Part shown: positions 24,025 to 33,846 of the stretch, in pieces
Position numbering within the stretch: the stretch's first letter is position 1
Layout: every line of letters begins with the position of its first letter
Assembly (NCBI RefSeq): GCF_020539865.1
Contig: NZ_JAJBQV010000017.1
Span: 1 to 54,034, forward strand
Source of the DNA: Megasphaera elsdenii
GTDB lineage: Bacteria; Bacillota; Negativicutes; Veillonellales; Megasphaeraceae
DNA length: 54,034 nt
Reading direction: 5' to 3'
Program-made: the position numbers and the translations under genes
The notes under the pieces: model-generated
What the model was told of the DNA's origin: nothing
The model's database searches: none
What the model saw: only the letters and a program-made list of their open reading frames with translations

Positions 24025-25536
24025 ATGATTATGACCAAAACGGTAGGAGAACTTTGTAAACAGATCAAGGGCATTTATAATCTCAATGGCCGTGCCGATA
24101 CGGTGATTACCGGTATTTCATCGGATTCGCGCCAGATTGAAGCAGGCTATCTCTTCGTCTGCATTTCCGGTGTCCATGTCGATGGCGCCGCCTTTGCAGC
24201 CCAGGCTGTCGAAAAAGGGGCTGTCGCTGTCTTGACGACGAAACACCTTGACTTGCCTAAGAGCACCGTCCAGATCCAGGTACCCGATATCCATCATGCC
24301 TTGGAAGACATGGTCCCGTTCTTTTATGATTATCCGGGCAAGAAAATGCGCATGATCGGCGTTACCGGCACTAATGGCAAGACGACGACGACGCACATCA
24401 TCGCCCATATCTTGCGGGCTGCAGGCTATCATGTCGGCGTCATCGGTACGATTCACGCTCTCATCGACGATGAAGAATTGCCAATCCACAACACGACGCC
24501 AGATGTCGTCGAACTCCAGCACTTCCTGGCCCTCATGTATGAAAAAGGCATGACCCATGTCGTTATGGAAGTTTCCAGCCATGCCTTGGCCTTGAACCGC
24601 GTTGCTGGCATCGAATACGATACGGCAGTCTTCACCAACCTGACTCAGGACCATCTTGATTTCCACAAGACTATGGAAAACTACGTCGCTGCTAAGGCGA
24701 AGCTCTTCCAGAGCCTGACTGCTGCCGACCACATCAAGGAAAACAAGACGGCTGTCGTCAATATCGATGACCCCTGGTCCAAGGACATCCTTAAGGCCTG
24801 CCACTGCAAGGTCTTGACATACGGTGTCGAAAAGGATGCCGACCTCAAAGGGTCCAATTTGAAAGTCGAATTGAAGAAATCCTCCTTTGACGTCGTCGGT
24901 CCCTTCGTCAACGTCCATCTCAACATGAATATTACGGGCCTGTTTAACGTCTATAATACGCTGGCTGCCATCGGCGCGGCCCATGCCGAAGGCGTCGATG
25001 AAACCACCATCGACAAGGCTATTCAGACCTTCCATTCCGTACCGGGCCGTTTTGAACTCGTCGAAGCCGGTCAGGATTTCGCCATCGTCGTCGACTATTC
25101 CCATACGCCGGACAGCTTGCAGAAAGCCCTGGAAACGGCGCGGGCTATGAAACCGAACCGCATCCTTGCCGTCTTTGGCTGCGGCGGCGACCGCGATAAG
25201 ACCAAGCGCCCCATCATGGGCCGCATCGGCGCTGAACTGGCCGATATCCCTATCGTTACGTCCGATAATCCTCGTTCGGAAAACCCGGAAACCATCGTTT
25301 CCGAAGTCGAAGCTGGCGTCAAAGAAGGCTTGAAACCGGGTCAGCACCACGAAGTTATCGTTAACCGCCGCGATGCCATTTATCGCGCTGTCGAACTGGC
25401 TCAGACCAATGACATCATCGTCATCGCCGGCAAGGGCCATGAAACGTATCAGATCCTCAACGACAGGACGATTCATTTCGACGACCGCGAAGAAGCGCGC
25501 AACGCCGTCCATGCATTGCACAGAGGAGATAAATAA
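24025..25536 (+). CDS. murE: UDP-MurNAc-tripeptide synthetase, meso-DAP adding
   Basis: A 503-aa Mur ligase that adds the third peptidoglycan residue. The ATP loop is VTGTNGKTTTTH at about residues 113-124. SDNPR at 413-417 is the known meso-diaminopimelate recognition motif, so the peptide likely carries meso-DAP rather than lysine. A Mur central-domain TNLTQDHLDFH is also seen. ATG at 24025 is close to AAGGAGG (four bases); ATG at 24031 has ten bases of spacing and may be the real start. Its stop overlaps the murF start (TAATG). Confidence 0.96.
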   Translation: MIMTKTVGELCKQIKGIYNLNGRADTVITGISSDSRQIEAGYLFVCISGVHVDGAAFAAQAVEKGAVAVLTTKHLDLPKSTVQIQVPDIHHALEDMVPFFYDYPGKKMRMIGVTGTNGKTTTTHIIAHILRAAGYHVGVIGTIHALIDDEELPIHNTTPDVVELQHFLALMYEKGMTHVVMEVSSHALALNRVAGIEYDTAVFTNLTQDHLDFHKTMENYVAAKAKLFQSLTAADHIKENKTAVVNIDDPWSKDILKACHCKVLTYGVEKDADLKGSNLKVELKKSSFDVVGPFVNVHLNMNITGLFNVYNTLAAIGAAHAEGVDETTIDKAIQTFHSVPGRFELVEAGQDFAIVVDYSHTPDSLQKALETARAMKPNRILAVFGCGGDRDKTKRPIMGRIGAELADIPIVTSDNPRSENPETIVSEVEAGVKEGLKPGQHHEVIVNRRDAIYRAVELAQTNDIIVIAGKGHETYQILNDRTIHFDDREEARNAVHALHRGDK

Positions 25537-26906
25537 TGGCTTCTTTTACTAGTGAAGAAATAATCCAGGCCACAGGCGCCCGGCTCTTGAAGCCGGCCGC
25601 TTCTGTGTCTTTCAGCGATGTCTGTACGGATACGCGGGCCATCGCCAAGGGCTCGTTGTTCGTCGCTTTCAAAGGGACGTCTTTCAATGGCCATGATTTC
25701 GTCGGTCAGGCATTGTCTGCCGGCGCTTCCGGCGCTATTGTATCGGAAAAGCGCCCGGAATATGAAGGGCTGACGGCGCCGATTTTTATCGTTGCCGACA
25801 CACTCAAGGCCTATCAGGACCTGGCCCGGTTCCACCGCCGCCGCTTTGCCATTCCCGTCGTGGCCGTCACTGGTTCGGTCGGCAAGACGTCGACGCGCAA
25901 TATGATTGCTACCGTCCTCAGTGAAAAGTATCATGTCTTACAGACAGAAAAGAATTTCAATAACGAAATCGGCCTGCCCAAGACGCTCTTGCAGCTGACG
26001 CCGGAACACGAAGCCTGTGTCGTAGAAATGGGCATGCGCGGCTTAGGGCAGATTGCCGAATTGGCTGCCATTGGGGAGCCGACCATCGGCGTTGTCACCA
26101 ACGTTGGTAAGAGCCATATCGAACTGCTCGGCTCTCAGGAAAACATTGCCAAGGCCAAAGCCGAACTCGTCCAGGCCTTGGATGAAAAAGGGACGGCTGT
26201 CCTCAACGGTGACGATCCTTTCGTCCGTCCGATGACGGCCTTGTGCAAGGGGAAGACTGTCCTCTATGGGACCGGTGATGAAGCTGCTGTCCAGGCTGAC
26301 CATATCGTCTGCGACCAGCAGGGCGTCCGCTTCCGTTGCAGCAGCTCAGGCCAAGTTTTTGACGTCTCTATGCCGGTCATCGGCGGCCATAACGTCTATA
26401 ATGCCTTGGCAGCTATTGCTGTCGGTCAGCTGACGGGCCTGAACGCCGCTGAGATACAGCGCGGCCTGGCAGCTTATCATGGTATGGCCATGCGCCAGGA
26501 ACTATTGCATATCGGACCGTATACCTTCATCAACGATACGTATAATGCCAATCCGGCATCCATGGCCGAAGCCATCCGCACGCTAGATTTGTTGACCCGG
26601 GGCCGCAAGATCGCCGTCCTCGGCGGCATGGGTGAACTGGGCGACTGGGCTAAAAGGGAACATGAAGCCATTGGCCGTCTCGTCGCTCAGATCGGCCTCG
26701 ATGGGCTCATCACGATGGGCGATTTAGCCAAAGATATTGCCCAGGCGGCAAAAGCCGCAGGCATGACGGCCGTCTATACGACGGATACGCATGAACAAGC
26801 GGCCCGTCAGCTGAAAGAGCTCCTCCACGATGGCGACACGGTCCTCTTGAAGGGCTCACGGAGCTTTGCCATGGAAAAAATACTGCCCTATTTTGAAAGG
26901 AAGTAA
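25536..26906 (+). CDS. murF: UDP-MurNAc-tripeptide--D-Ala-D-Ala ligase
   Basis: A 456-aa Mur ligase that attaches the D-Ala-D-Ala dipeptide. The ATP loop is VTGSVGKTSTRN (GKT at 116-118), and the central domain has EMGMRGLGQI and TNVGKSH, followed by YNANPASM in the C-terminal part, all typical of MurF. It overlaps murE by one base and precedes mraY by five bases. Its dipeptide substrate comes from the Ddl encoded at 31887. Confidence 0.96.
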   Translation: MASFTSEEIIQATGARLLKPAASVSFSDVCTDTRAIAKGSLFVAFKGTSFNGHDFVGQALSAGASGAIVSEKRPEYEGLTAPIFIVADTLKAYQDLARFHRRRFAIPVVAVTGSVGKTSTRNMIATVLSEKYHVLQTEKNFNNEIGLPKTLLQLTPEHEACVVEMGMRGLGQIAELAAIGEPTIGVVTNVGKSHIELLGSQENIAKAKAELVQALDEKGTAVLNGDDPFVRPMTALCKGKTVLYGTGDEAAVQADHIVCDQQGVRFRCSSSGQVFDVSMPVIGGHNVYNALAAIAVGQLTGLNAAEIQRGLAAYHGMAMRQELLHIGPYTFINDTYNANPASMAEAIRTLDLLTRGRKIAVLGGMGELGDWAKREHEAIGRLVAQIGLDGLITMGDLAKDIAQAAKAAGMTAVYTTDTHEQAARQLKELLHDGDTVLLKGSRSFAMEKILPYFERK

Positions 26907-26911
26907 TGTGA

Positions 26912-27877
26912 ATGTTTAAAATGCTGATTTTCAGCTTTGTCGTCAGCCTGGTCATCGGCCTGGTCTTCGGACCGCTGGTCATAAAAGAACTGAAAAAATT
27001 CCATGCCCGTCAGTCCGAAAGGGAAGAAGGGCCGCAGAGCCATAAATATAAAGCCGGGACGCCGACGATGGGGGGCATCCTCATCTTGGCGGCGCTAACT
27101 ATATCGTGCCTCATCTTCGATCCTATGGATCTGCGCAAAGGCCTGGCCTTATTCCTGGCCCTAGGTCATGGCGTCATCGGCTTCCTCGATGACAGCATCA
27201 AGGCTATCAAGCATCGTAACCTGGGCCTTACGGCGAAACAGAAACTGGCCGGCCAGTTCGTCATGGCAGCTATTTTCTGCTATATCCTCGATGCCTTTCT
27301 CCATTTCCCGACGACCTTGTGGATTCCTTTTACCTCCATTACCGTCGATTTGGGTATGTTCTACTATCTTTTCGTCTTCATCATGATTGTCGGTACGAGT
27401 AATGCTGTCAACTTGACCGATGGCCTCGACGGCTTGGCTGCCGGGTCCTGTGCCATTACGTCCGTTGCCTACGTCGTCATTGCTGTCGCCCTGGGCTATA
27501 CCCATTTTGCTATCTTCGGTACGGCTTTGACCGGGGCCTGCTTGGGCTTCCTCTTCTATAACCAGCATCCGGCCAAGATGTTCATGGGCGATACGGGTTC
27601 CTTGGCTTTAGGCGGTGCCTTGGCAGCCATGGCTATTTTGACTAAGACGGAAATGCTCCTCATCCTAGCGGGCGGTTTGTATGTCATCGAAGCCTTGTCG
27701 GTCATCATTCAGGTCATTTCCTTCAAGACCCGCGGTGTCCGCGTCTTCAAGATGAGTCCGATCCACCACCACTTTGAGTTGTCTGGCTGGAGTGAAGTCA
27801 AGGTCGTCACGGTATTCTGGAGCTTCTCGGCTCTCATGGCGATCCTGTCCATTATTGTCGTGTTGGCCTGCAAATAG
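26912..27877 (+). CDS. mraY: phospho-MurNAc-pentapeptide translocase
   Basis: A 321-aa polytopic membrane enzyme that moves phospho-MurNAc-pentapeptide to undecaprenyl phosphate, making lipid I. Conserved cytoplasmic motifs are TPTMGGI near residue 50, the aspartates in FLDDSIK near 91, NLTDGLDGLA near 168, FMGDTGSLALGG, and the terminal PIHHHFELSGWSE. About ten membrane segments are visible. Length is normal for Firmicutes. Confidence 0.96.
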   Translation: MFKMLIFSFVVSLVIGLVFGPLVIKELKKFHARQSEREEGPQSHKYKAGTPTMGGILILAALTISCLIFDPMDLRKGLALFLALGHGVIGFLDDSIKAIKHRNLGLTAKQKLAGQFVMAAIFCYILDAFLHFPTTLWIPFTSITVDLGMFYYLFVFIMIVGTSNAVNLTDGLDGLAAGSCAITSVAYVVIAVALGYTHFAIFGTALTGACLGFLFYNQHPAKMFMGDTGSLALGGALAAMAILTKTEMLLILAGGLYVIEALSVIIQVISFKTRGVRVFKMSPIHHHFELSGWSEVKVVTVFWSFSALMAILSIIVVLACK

Positions 27878-27932
27878 GGCCTGCGGCTTTTCTGATTGAA
27901 CTACGATATTTTATATAAAGCAGGTGTTGGCA

Positions 27933-29300
27933 ATGAGCATCATGGATTTTTCTGGAAAACATTTCTTAGTCATCGGCGCAGGCATCAGTGGCCGCGCTGC
28001 CTCTTTGGCCCTGGCAGGTCATGGCGGGTCCGTTACGCTGAATGATATGAAGGCTATCGACACGGCGGAACAGCCGTGGCCAGATGTTGAGGCTGCTGGC
28101 GTCCAGCTGGTCTTTGGCAGCCAGGAAACGAATCTTTTAGACGGAATGGACGTCGTCGTCCCGTCTCCCGTCATTTCTCCGGAAATCCCGATCATGAAAG
28201 AAGCGGTTCGCCGCGGCCTGCCGATTTGGAGCGAAGTCGAAGTCGCCTGCCGGGTCACCGATGCCGATATGATCGGCATTACCGGGACCAATGGCAAGAC
28301 GACGACGACGACCTTGGTCGGCGAAATCATGAAGGCTACCGGTCGTCAGACCGTCGTCGGTGGCAATATTGGCTATGGCCTCTCGACCCAGGCCGACAAT
28401 CTGCCTAAGGAAGCCGTCGTCGTCGCCGAACTTTCCAGTTTCCAGCTCGAATTTACGCATAGCATCAAGGCCAAAGCCGCGACGATTCTCAACATCACGC
28501 CGGACCATTTGGACCGCCATCATACGATGGAAGGCTATGCCGCCGCTAAGGAACGGATTTTCCTCAATCAGGATAAGGGTGATTACGCCGTACTCAATTA
28601 CGACGACCCCCGGGTACGGGCCATGGCAGAAGATATGACTGGGACTGTCGTCTATTTCTCGACGTGCGGCGAGGTTCCGGAAGGGGCCTTTTATCAAGAC
28701 GGACAGCTTATCCTGCGCCTCCATGGTCAGGATACGGTCGTCTGTGCCGAAACGGACTTACACCTCTTCGGCAAGCATAATATCCAGAATTTCCTGGCCG
28801 CTATTCTCTTGACCTATGCTGCCGGAGCGCCGCTCGACGTCATCCGCCGGGTCCTCAAGGAGTTCAAGGGCGTCGAACACCGTCTGGAAAAAGTGCGGAC
28901 CATCCACGGCGTTACCTATTACAACGACTCGAAGGGAACCAACGTCGATGCGTCCATGAAGGCCTTGGAAGCCTTCCCGCAGGGGCACCTCATCCTCATC
29001 GCTGGCGGCTATGATAAGAAGACGCCTCTCGATGACTTCATGGCCCTGGCAGCGAAGCGCGTCGATACGCTGATCCTCATCGGCGACGCTGCAGAACGCT
29101 TCGAAGCCGCTGCCAAGAAGGCGGGCATCCAGGATATCCGCCGTACTGGCTACAGTATGGAAGGAGCAATCATGCTGGCCCGCAAGATTGCCAAGGCTCC
29201 GCAGGCCGTCCTCTTATCGCCGGCTTGCTCCAGCTTTGACATGTATGATAATTTTGAACAGCGCGGACGTGTCTTCAAGGGCATCGTCAACGCCATTTAA
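27933..29300 (+). CDS. murD: UDP-MurNAc-L-Ala--D-Glu ligase
   Basis: A 455-aa Mur ligase that adds D-glutamate. It shows the N-terminal dinucleotide-like fold (VIGAGISGRAASLAL), ATP loop GITGTNGKTTTTTL near residue 113, ELSSFQLE, NITPDHLDRH, and YNDSKGTNVDA in the C-terminal domain. ATG at 27933 is chosen with AGCAGGTG upstream; GTG at 27924 and ATG at 27942 are alternatives. ftsW, commonly next to murD, is absent: murG follows after 34 bases. Confidence 0.95.
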   Translation: MSIMDFSGKHFLVIGAGISGRAASLALAGHGGSVTLNDMKAIDTAEQPWPDVEAAGVQLVFGSQETNLLDGMDVVVPSPVISPEIPIMKEAVRRGLPIWSEVEVACRVTDADMIGITGTNGKTTTTTLVGEIMKATGRQTVVGGNIGYGLSTQADNLPKEAVVVAELSSFQLEFTHSIKAKAATILNITPDHLDRHHTMEGYAAAKERIFLNQDKGDYAVLNYDDPRVRAMAEDMTGTVVYFSTCGEVPEGAFYQDGQLILRLHGQDTVVCAETDLHLFGKHNIQNFLAAILLTYAAGAPLDVIRRVLKEFKGVEHRLEKVRTIHGVTYYNDSKGTNVDASMKALEAFPQGHLILIAGGYDKKTPLDDFMALAAKRVDTLILIGDAAERFEAAAKKAGIQDIRRTGYSMEGAIMLARKIAKAPQAVLLSPACSSFDMYDNFEQRGRVFKGIVNAI

Positions 29301-29334
29301 CGATATTTAGAAGAAATAAACAGGAGGAAGGAAC

Positions 29335-30456
29335 ATGCGTCGAGTCATTATTTCCGGAGGTGGCACAGGCGGCCATATCTACCCGGCGATTACCATTGCC
29401 CGGGCGATTGCCGACATTGAGCCTACCGAATTTCTCTACGTCGGCTCCAAAATCGGCCTGGAAAATACATTGATCCCTAAAGAAGGATTGCCTTTCGTCA
29501 CTCTCGACGTGCGGGGCCTGGAACGGAAGATTTCCTTCCGCAACCTCGTCACCTTGGGCAAGACGGCAGGCAGCCTGATCAAGGCAGAAAGCATTATCCG
29601 CAAATTCAAACCAGATGTTGTCATCGGGACGGGCGGTTTCGTCTGCGGTCCAGTCCTTTTGGCAGCCAGCCTGAGCGGTGTGCCGACACTGATCCAGGAA
29701 CAGAACGTCATCCCTGGCGTTACCAATACGATTTTGAGCCGCTTTGTCAATCGCGTAGCCTTGGGCTATGAAGAGGCTGCAGCCCGTTTCAAGCGTAAGA
29801 ATATTCTGGTCTATACGGGCAATCCCGTCCGCAAGGATATCCTCACCGTGACGCGGGAAGAAGGGCGTAAGGCCTTGGGCCTGGACCCGGATAAGTTTAC
29901 GCTCCTCGTCGCCGGCGGCAGCCGCGGCGCCCGCAGTATCAATACGGCGATGATCGAAGTTCACAAGTATTTCCGCAACGACGACCATATCCAGATTCTC
30001 CACGTCACAGGGGATCATGAATACGACCGCGTCGTCAAGCAGCTACCAGGTATCGAATGTCGCGGCCGCTATGGAAAAGGGAGCCGTATCATTCCGTATC
30101 TGCACCATATGCCGGATGCCCTGGCCGCCTGTGACCTGGCCGTATACCGGGCCGGTGCTGTCGGCCTGGCGGAACTGACCGTCCGCGGCGTGCCGTCCAT
30201 CCTCATTCCCTATCCTTATGCAGCCGAAGACCATCAGCGCTACAATGCCCAAGCCCTGGTCATGTGTGGCGCCGCCAAGATGATCCTCGACAAGATGCTG
30301 ACAGGCCGGGAATTGTTAGAAGAAATCATTCATTTAAAAGACGATCCGAAGGCACTGGCAGCGATGGCAAAAGCCAGCCGCTCCATGGGCAAGCCCCAAG
30401 CGGCACACGATATTGCCGAATTGGCCTTGTCCATTGCCCGCAAACGTCGTCCGTAA
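29335..30456 (+). CDS. murG: UDP-GlcNAc:lipid I N-acetylglucosaminyltransferase
   Basis: A 373-aa peripheral membrane glycosyltransferase (GT28) that turns lipid I into lipid II. The N-terminal glycine loop is SGGGTGGHIYPA, then GTGGFVCGP and QEQNVIPG. The C-terminal donor site has AGGSRGARSIN and YRAGAVGLAEL. Length is normal. AGGAGG precedes ATG at 29335. murC begins 28 bases after its stop. Confidence 0.96.
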   Translation: MRRVIISGGGTGGHIYPAITIARAIADIEPTEFLYVGSKIGLENTLIPKEGLPFVTLDVRGLERKISFRNLVTLGKTAGSLIKAESIIRKFKPDVVIGTGGFVCGPVLLAASLSGVPTLIQEQNVIPGVTNTILSRFVNRVALGYEEAAARFKRKNILVYTGNPVRKDILTVTREEGRKALGLDPDKFTLLVAGGSRGARSINTAMIEVHKYFRNDDHIQILHVTGDHEYDRVVKQLPGIECRGRYGKGSRIIPYLHHMPDALAACDLAVYRAGAVGLAELTVRGVPSILIPYPYAAEDHQRYNAQALVMCGAAKMILDKMLTGRELLEEIIHLKDDPKALAAMAKASRSMGKPQAAHDIAELALSIARKRRP

Positions 30457-30484
30457 CAGGAAAAGAAGGGTGTGGAATAAACCT

Positions 30485-31873
30485 ATGGTTAATCTGAACG
30501 ATGTTACAAACGTTCATTTTATCGGCATTGCCGGCGCCGGGATGCGGGCAATTGCCAATGTTTTCATTGAAAAAGGATATCATGTATCCGGTTCGGATCT
30601 CAAAGCGTCGCCAGTGACCGAGCAGTTCGCCAAAAAGGGGGCTCGTATCTGCATCGGCCAGCGTCCGGAAAATCTCCAGGACGCCCAGGTCGTCGTCATT
30701 TCGTCGGCTATCCGCGATACTAACGTAGAACTGGCCGAAGCGCGCCGCCGCGGTATCCCTGTCATCCATCGGTCCGATGCCTTAGTCCATATCATGAGCT
30801 GGGGGAAGGGGATTTCCGTAGCCGGTGCCCACGGCAAGACGACGACATCGTCCATGCTGGGCCAGGTCTTTGAAGAATGTCATCAAGATCCGACTATCGT
30901 CATCGGCGGTGAAGTCGATTACCTGCATAGCAATTCCATCTTGGGGAAAGGCGCTTACGTTATTGCCGAAGCCGATGAAAGCGATGGTACTTTCCTCAAG
31001 CAGAACCCTTATATTGCCGTCGTCACGAATATAGACGCCGATCATATGGACCATTACGGCTCGTTGGAAAACGTTATTGCTGCCTTCAAGCAGTTCATCC
31101 AGAAGCTCGATCCGAAAGAAGGTCTGGCCGTCTTGTGTTTTGAAAACGACAAGATCCGCGCCTTGGCACCGCAGACGGAACGCCGTTATGTGTCTTACGG
31201 CATCGAACACCCAGCGGACTATCAGGCCAAAGACTTGCATTACGTCACGGGCAAGCTCCATTTCTCTGTCTACAAGCACGGCGAAAAGATGGGGGATATG
31301 GTCCTCAACGTGCCGGGACGCCACAACGTCCTCAACGCTTTAGCGACGACAGCTGTCGCTGATGCCTGCGGTATTCCTTTTGACGGTATCGCTTCGGCCA
31401 TGAGTCATTTCCACGGAGCTAAACGGCGTTTCCAGACCAAGGGCTTCGTCGGTGATGTCTGGGTCGTCGACGACTATGCCCATCACCCGACAGAAATCAA
31501 TGCGACCTTGACGGCAGCCCGCGATATGGGGACGCACCGCGTCGTCTGCCTCTTCCAGCCGCACCGCTACACGCGGACGAAGCTGCTCCTCGATAAGTAC
31601 AGCAACGCCTTTGCCAAAGCCGATAAGCTCATCGTTACCGATATTTACAGTGCCGGCGAAGACCCTATTCCCGGTGTATCGGGGGAACTCATTGCCCGGA
31701 AGGTAAAGGAAACGACGGGCCAGGATGTCACCTATATCCCCCATAAAGAAGATTTAGTGGCTTATTTGAAGGAAAACTCCCGTCCCCTCGACTTGGTCAT
31801 CACCATGGGAGCCGGAGATATTTACAAAGTCGGCGAAGCCTATCTCGCTGAAGCTAAAGAAATGGAGAAATAA
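30485..31873 (+). CDS. murC: UDP-MurNAc--L-alanine ligase
   Basis: A 462-aa Mur ligase that adds the first residue, L-alanine. Motifs include FIGIAGAGM at the N-terminus, SGSD, the ATP loop GAHGKTTTSSM, EADESDGTF, NIDADHMDHY and DDYAHHPTEI, which are the MurC signatures. ATG at 30485 gives the standard N-terminus; the frame is open earlier over the end of murG without support. murB, often the next gene, is absent and ddl follows. Confidence 0.96.
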   Translation: MVNLNDVTNVHFIGIAGAGMRAIANVFIEKGYHVSGSDLKASPVTEQFAKKGARICIGQRPENLQDAQVVVISSAIRDTNVELAEARRRGIPVIHRSDALVHIMSWGKGISVAGAHGKTTTSSMLGQVFEECHQDPTIVIGGEVDYLHSNSILGKGAYVIAEADESDGTFLKQNPYIAVVTNIDADHMDHYGSLENVIAAFKQFIQKLDPKEGLAVLCFENDKIRALAPQTERRYVSYGIEHPADYQAKDLHYVTGKLHFSVYKHGEKMGDMVLNVPGRHNVLNALATTAVADACGIPFDGIASAMSHFHGAKRRFQTKGFVGDVWVVDDYAHHPTEINATLTAARDMGTHRVVCLFQPHRYTRTKLLLDKYSNAFAKADKLIVTDIYSAGEDPIPGVSGELIARKVKETTGQDVTYIPHKEDLVAYLKENSRPLDLVITMGAGDIYKVGEAYLAEAKEMEK

Positions 31874-31886
31874 GGAAATGGAAGAC

Positions 31887-32816
31887 ATGAAAGATAAAAA
31901 AATTGCCGTCGTCGTCGGCGGTCCTTCGACAGAAGCAGAAGTATCGCGCCGCACTGGGGCTGCCATTGCTGACGCTTTGACGAAAAAGGGATATCACATC
32001 GAAACGATCGAACTCGTACCGAAAGAATTTGCCAAGACGTTGACTGAAAAAGGCATTGACATTGTCTTCAACGCCCTTCACGGCCGCTACGGCGAAGACG
32101 GCGTCATCCAAGGCTTGTGTGAAATGATGGGGATTCCCTATACCGGTCCTGGCGTCATGGCTAGTGCTGTCGGCATGAACAAGGTCATGAGCAAGGCTGC
32201 TTTCCAAGGTGCCGGCATTGCTACAGCCCCCTTTGCTTACTATTTCGCCACGCAGGACCGCGAAGCCATTGCTTCTGATATCGAAAAGCGCTTTGACTTG
32301 CCCGTTGTCATTAAGTCGTCCGGCCAGGGCTCGAGCATCGGTACGGTCATCGTCCAGACCCAGGATGAACTCCGCCCGGCCTTAGAAGAAGCTTTCAAGT
32401 ACAGCGCTTCTTTGGTTGCCGAAGCCTTTATCGATGGCGATGAATTCACTGTTGCCGTCATGGACGACGTCGCTTTTCCGGTCATCCAGATCGTGTCCAG
32501 TACGGGCAAGTACGATTTCTATTCCAAATACGCTCCAGGCGTAGCCAAACACCTCTGCCCGGCACCGATTTCGCCGGAACTGACCAAGGAAATGCAGGAC
32601 TTAGCCCTGAATGTCTTCCATCTGTGCCACTGCAGCGGCGTATCCCGCGTCGATATCATGACCGACAAGGCAGGACATCCTTTTGTCCTGGAAATCAACA
32701 CCGTCCCGGGAATGACAGCGACCAGCTTGGTACCTGATGCCGCTCGGGCCATGGGCATGTCCTTTGAGGATTTGTGTGAAAAGATCTTGCTGGAAGCATC
32801 GGTAGGTAAGTTTTAA
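31887..32816 (+). CDS. ddl: D-alanine--D-alanine ligase
   Basis: A 309-aa ATP-grasp enzyme. It has VVVGGPSTEAEVS at the N-terminus, HGRYGEDG, VIKSSGQGSS, and the metal-binding VLEINTVPGMT near the C-terminus. The omega-loop YDFYSKYAPG keeps the tyrosine in the position linked with D-Ala-D-Ala rather than D-Ala-D-lactate synthesis. ATG at 31887 lies nine bases after AAGGAA and is preferred over ATG at 31878, which lies too close. Its TAA overlaps the ftsQ ATG by one base. Confidence 0.94.
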   Translation: MKDKKIAVVVGGPSTEAEVSRRTGAAIADALTKKGYHIETIELVPKEFAKTLTEKGIDIVFNALHGRYGEDGVIQGLCEMMGIPYTGPGVMASAVGMNKVMSKAAFQGAGIATAPFAYYFATQDREAIASDIEKRFDLPVVIKSSGQGSSIGTVIVQTQDELRPALEEAFKYSASLVAEAFIDGDEFTVAVMDDVAFPVIQIVSSTGKYDFYSKYAPGVAKHLCPAPISPELTKEMQDLALNVFHLCHCSGVSRVDIMTDKAGHPFVLEINTVPGMTATSLVPDAARAMGMSFEDLCEKILLEASVGKF

Positions 32817-33727
32817 TGGGAAAGAAATCATATCATACGGGGCAGCGACGGGTCGTGCTGCCTAACGATCCTCATGATGTGTTTGTTCCTCCTCATCTTG
32901 AGAACGACCCGCTGAACGAACCGGACCGGGAAGCCCGGGCCGCCAAGAAAGAAGCCCAGCGCCGCCGCAAGGCCCACCAAGCGGCACGGCTGAAGAAGAA
33001 AAAAGCTCGGCAGAAACAGATCTGGGCCCGGCGCCGCCGTGTCGGCTGTATCTTTACGGTCCTCGGCGTCTTCATCCTCTGGCTGTTCCTGCGCCTGACG
33101 CCAGTGTCTTTCGGGACGATTATCGTCGATGGTAACGAGAACATGTCTTTTGAAGATGTCTACCGGGCTTGTGGAGCTTATTCCTATGTCAACGTCATCC
33201 AGTTGTCGACAGACGATGTGGAAGAACGGCTGAAGAAGGACCTGCGTATTGCCGATGCGACAGTGACGCGGGAATTTCCAGCTACGATCCATGTCACCTT
33301 GACAGAACGCAAGCCGGCAGCTGTCATCACGACGCTCTACGGGTTTGCCTATGTCGACAAGACTGGACGGGTCATCGAACTGGGGCCGCAGATTAAAGGC
33401 GTGTCCTTGCCAATCATGACGGGCAAGAAAGTCGATAACTTGCTCTTAGGTGATACGGTGACGGATCCGACTCTCCATTCGGCTATGGTCTATCTCCAAA
33501 GCCTGTCGCCGGATATTCTTAAGAATATCGCTGAAATCAACGTCGGCAATCCCGAAAGCATCGTCGCTTATACGACCGATTCCATCCCTATCCACTTAGG
33601 CAGTGGTGATGAACCGGCAGAACGGGCGAAACTGACAGAAACACTGCTGGCGGAAGTTCAGGAAAATCATCTGGCCGTCCAATACATCGACACGGATGTG
33701 CGCTCGTCCCTTGTCAAGACGAAATAA
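32816..33727 (+). CDS. ftsQ: cell division protein FtsQ/DivIB
   Basis: A 303-aa bitopic protein. A very basic cytoplasmic tail of about 80 residues (RRRKAHQAARLKKKKARQ and on) leads to one membrane helix near residues 80-97. A POTRA domain starts at SFGTIIVDGNENMSFEDVY and is followed by the FtsQ/DivIB beta domain (LTERKPAAVITT, YVDKTGRVIE). This is the divisome scaffold that binds FtsL and DivIC/FtsB. It overlaps ddl by one base. FtsA, usual between ftsQ and ftsZ in many bacteria, is missing here. Confidence 0.93.
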   Translation: MGKKSYHTGQRRVVLPNDPHDVFVPPHLENDPLNEPDREARAAKKEAQRRRKAHQAARLKKKKARQKQIWARRRRVGCIFTVLGVFILWLFLRLTPVSFGTIIVDGNENMSFEDVYRACGAYSYVNVIQLSTDDVEERLKKDLRIADATVTREFPATIHVTLTERKPAAVITTLYGFAYVDKTGRVIELGPQIKGVSLPIMTGKKVDNLLLGDTVTDPTLHSAMVYLQSLSPDILKNIAEINVGNPESIVAYTTDSIPIHLGSGDEPAERAKLTETLLAEVQENHLAVQYIDTDVRSSLVKTK

Positions 33728-33846
33728 GACGCATGAGGCCTTGATTTTCAAAAACAGGTAGATAAATTTTCTAAGATAGTGTAAAATAATAAGGAATCCT
33801 ACTGCACAGGGTGTGCGTTATAGAGTCTGAAGGAGGAAAATGCGAT

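Noticed and set aside
24118..25521. Minus-strand open frame of 467 codons opposite murE
   Set aside because: Shadow of murE; composition is typical of reversed coding sequence and no domain is recognisable.
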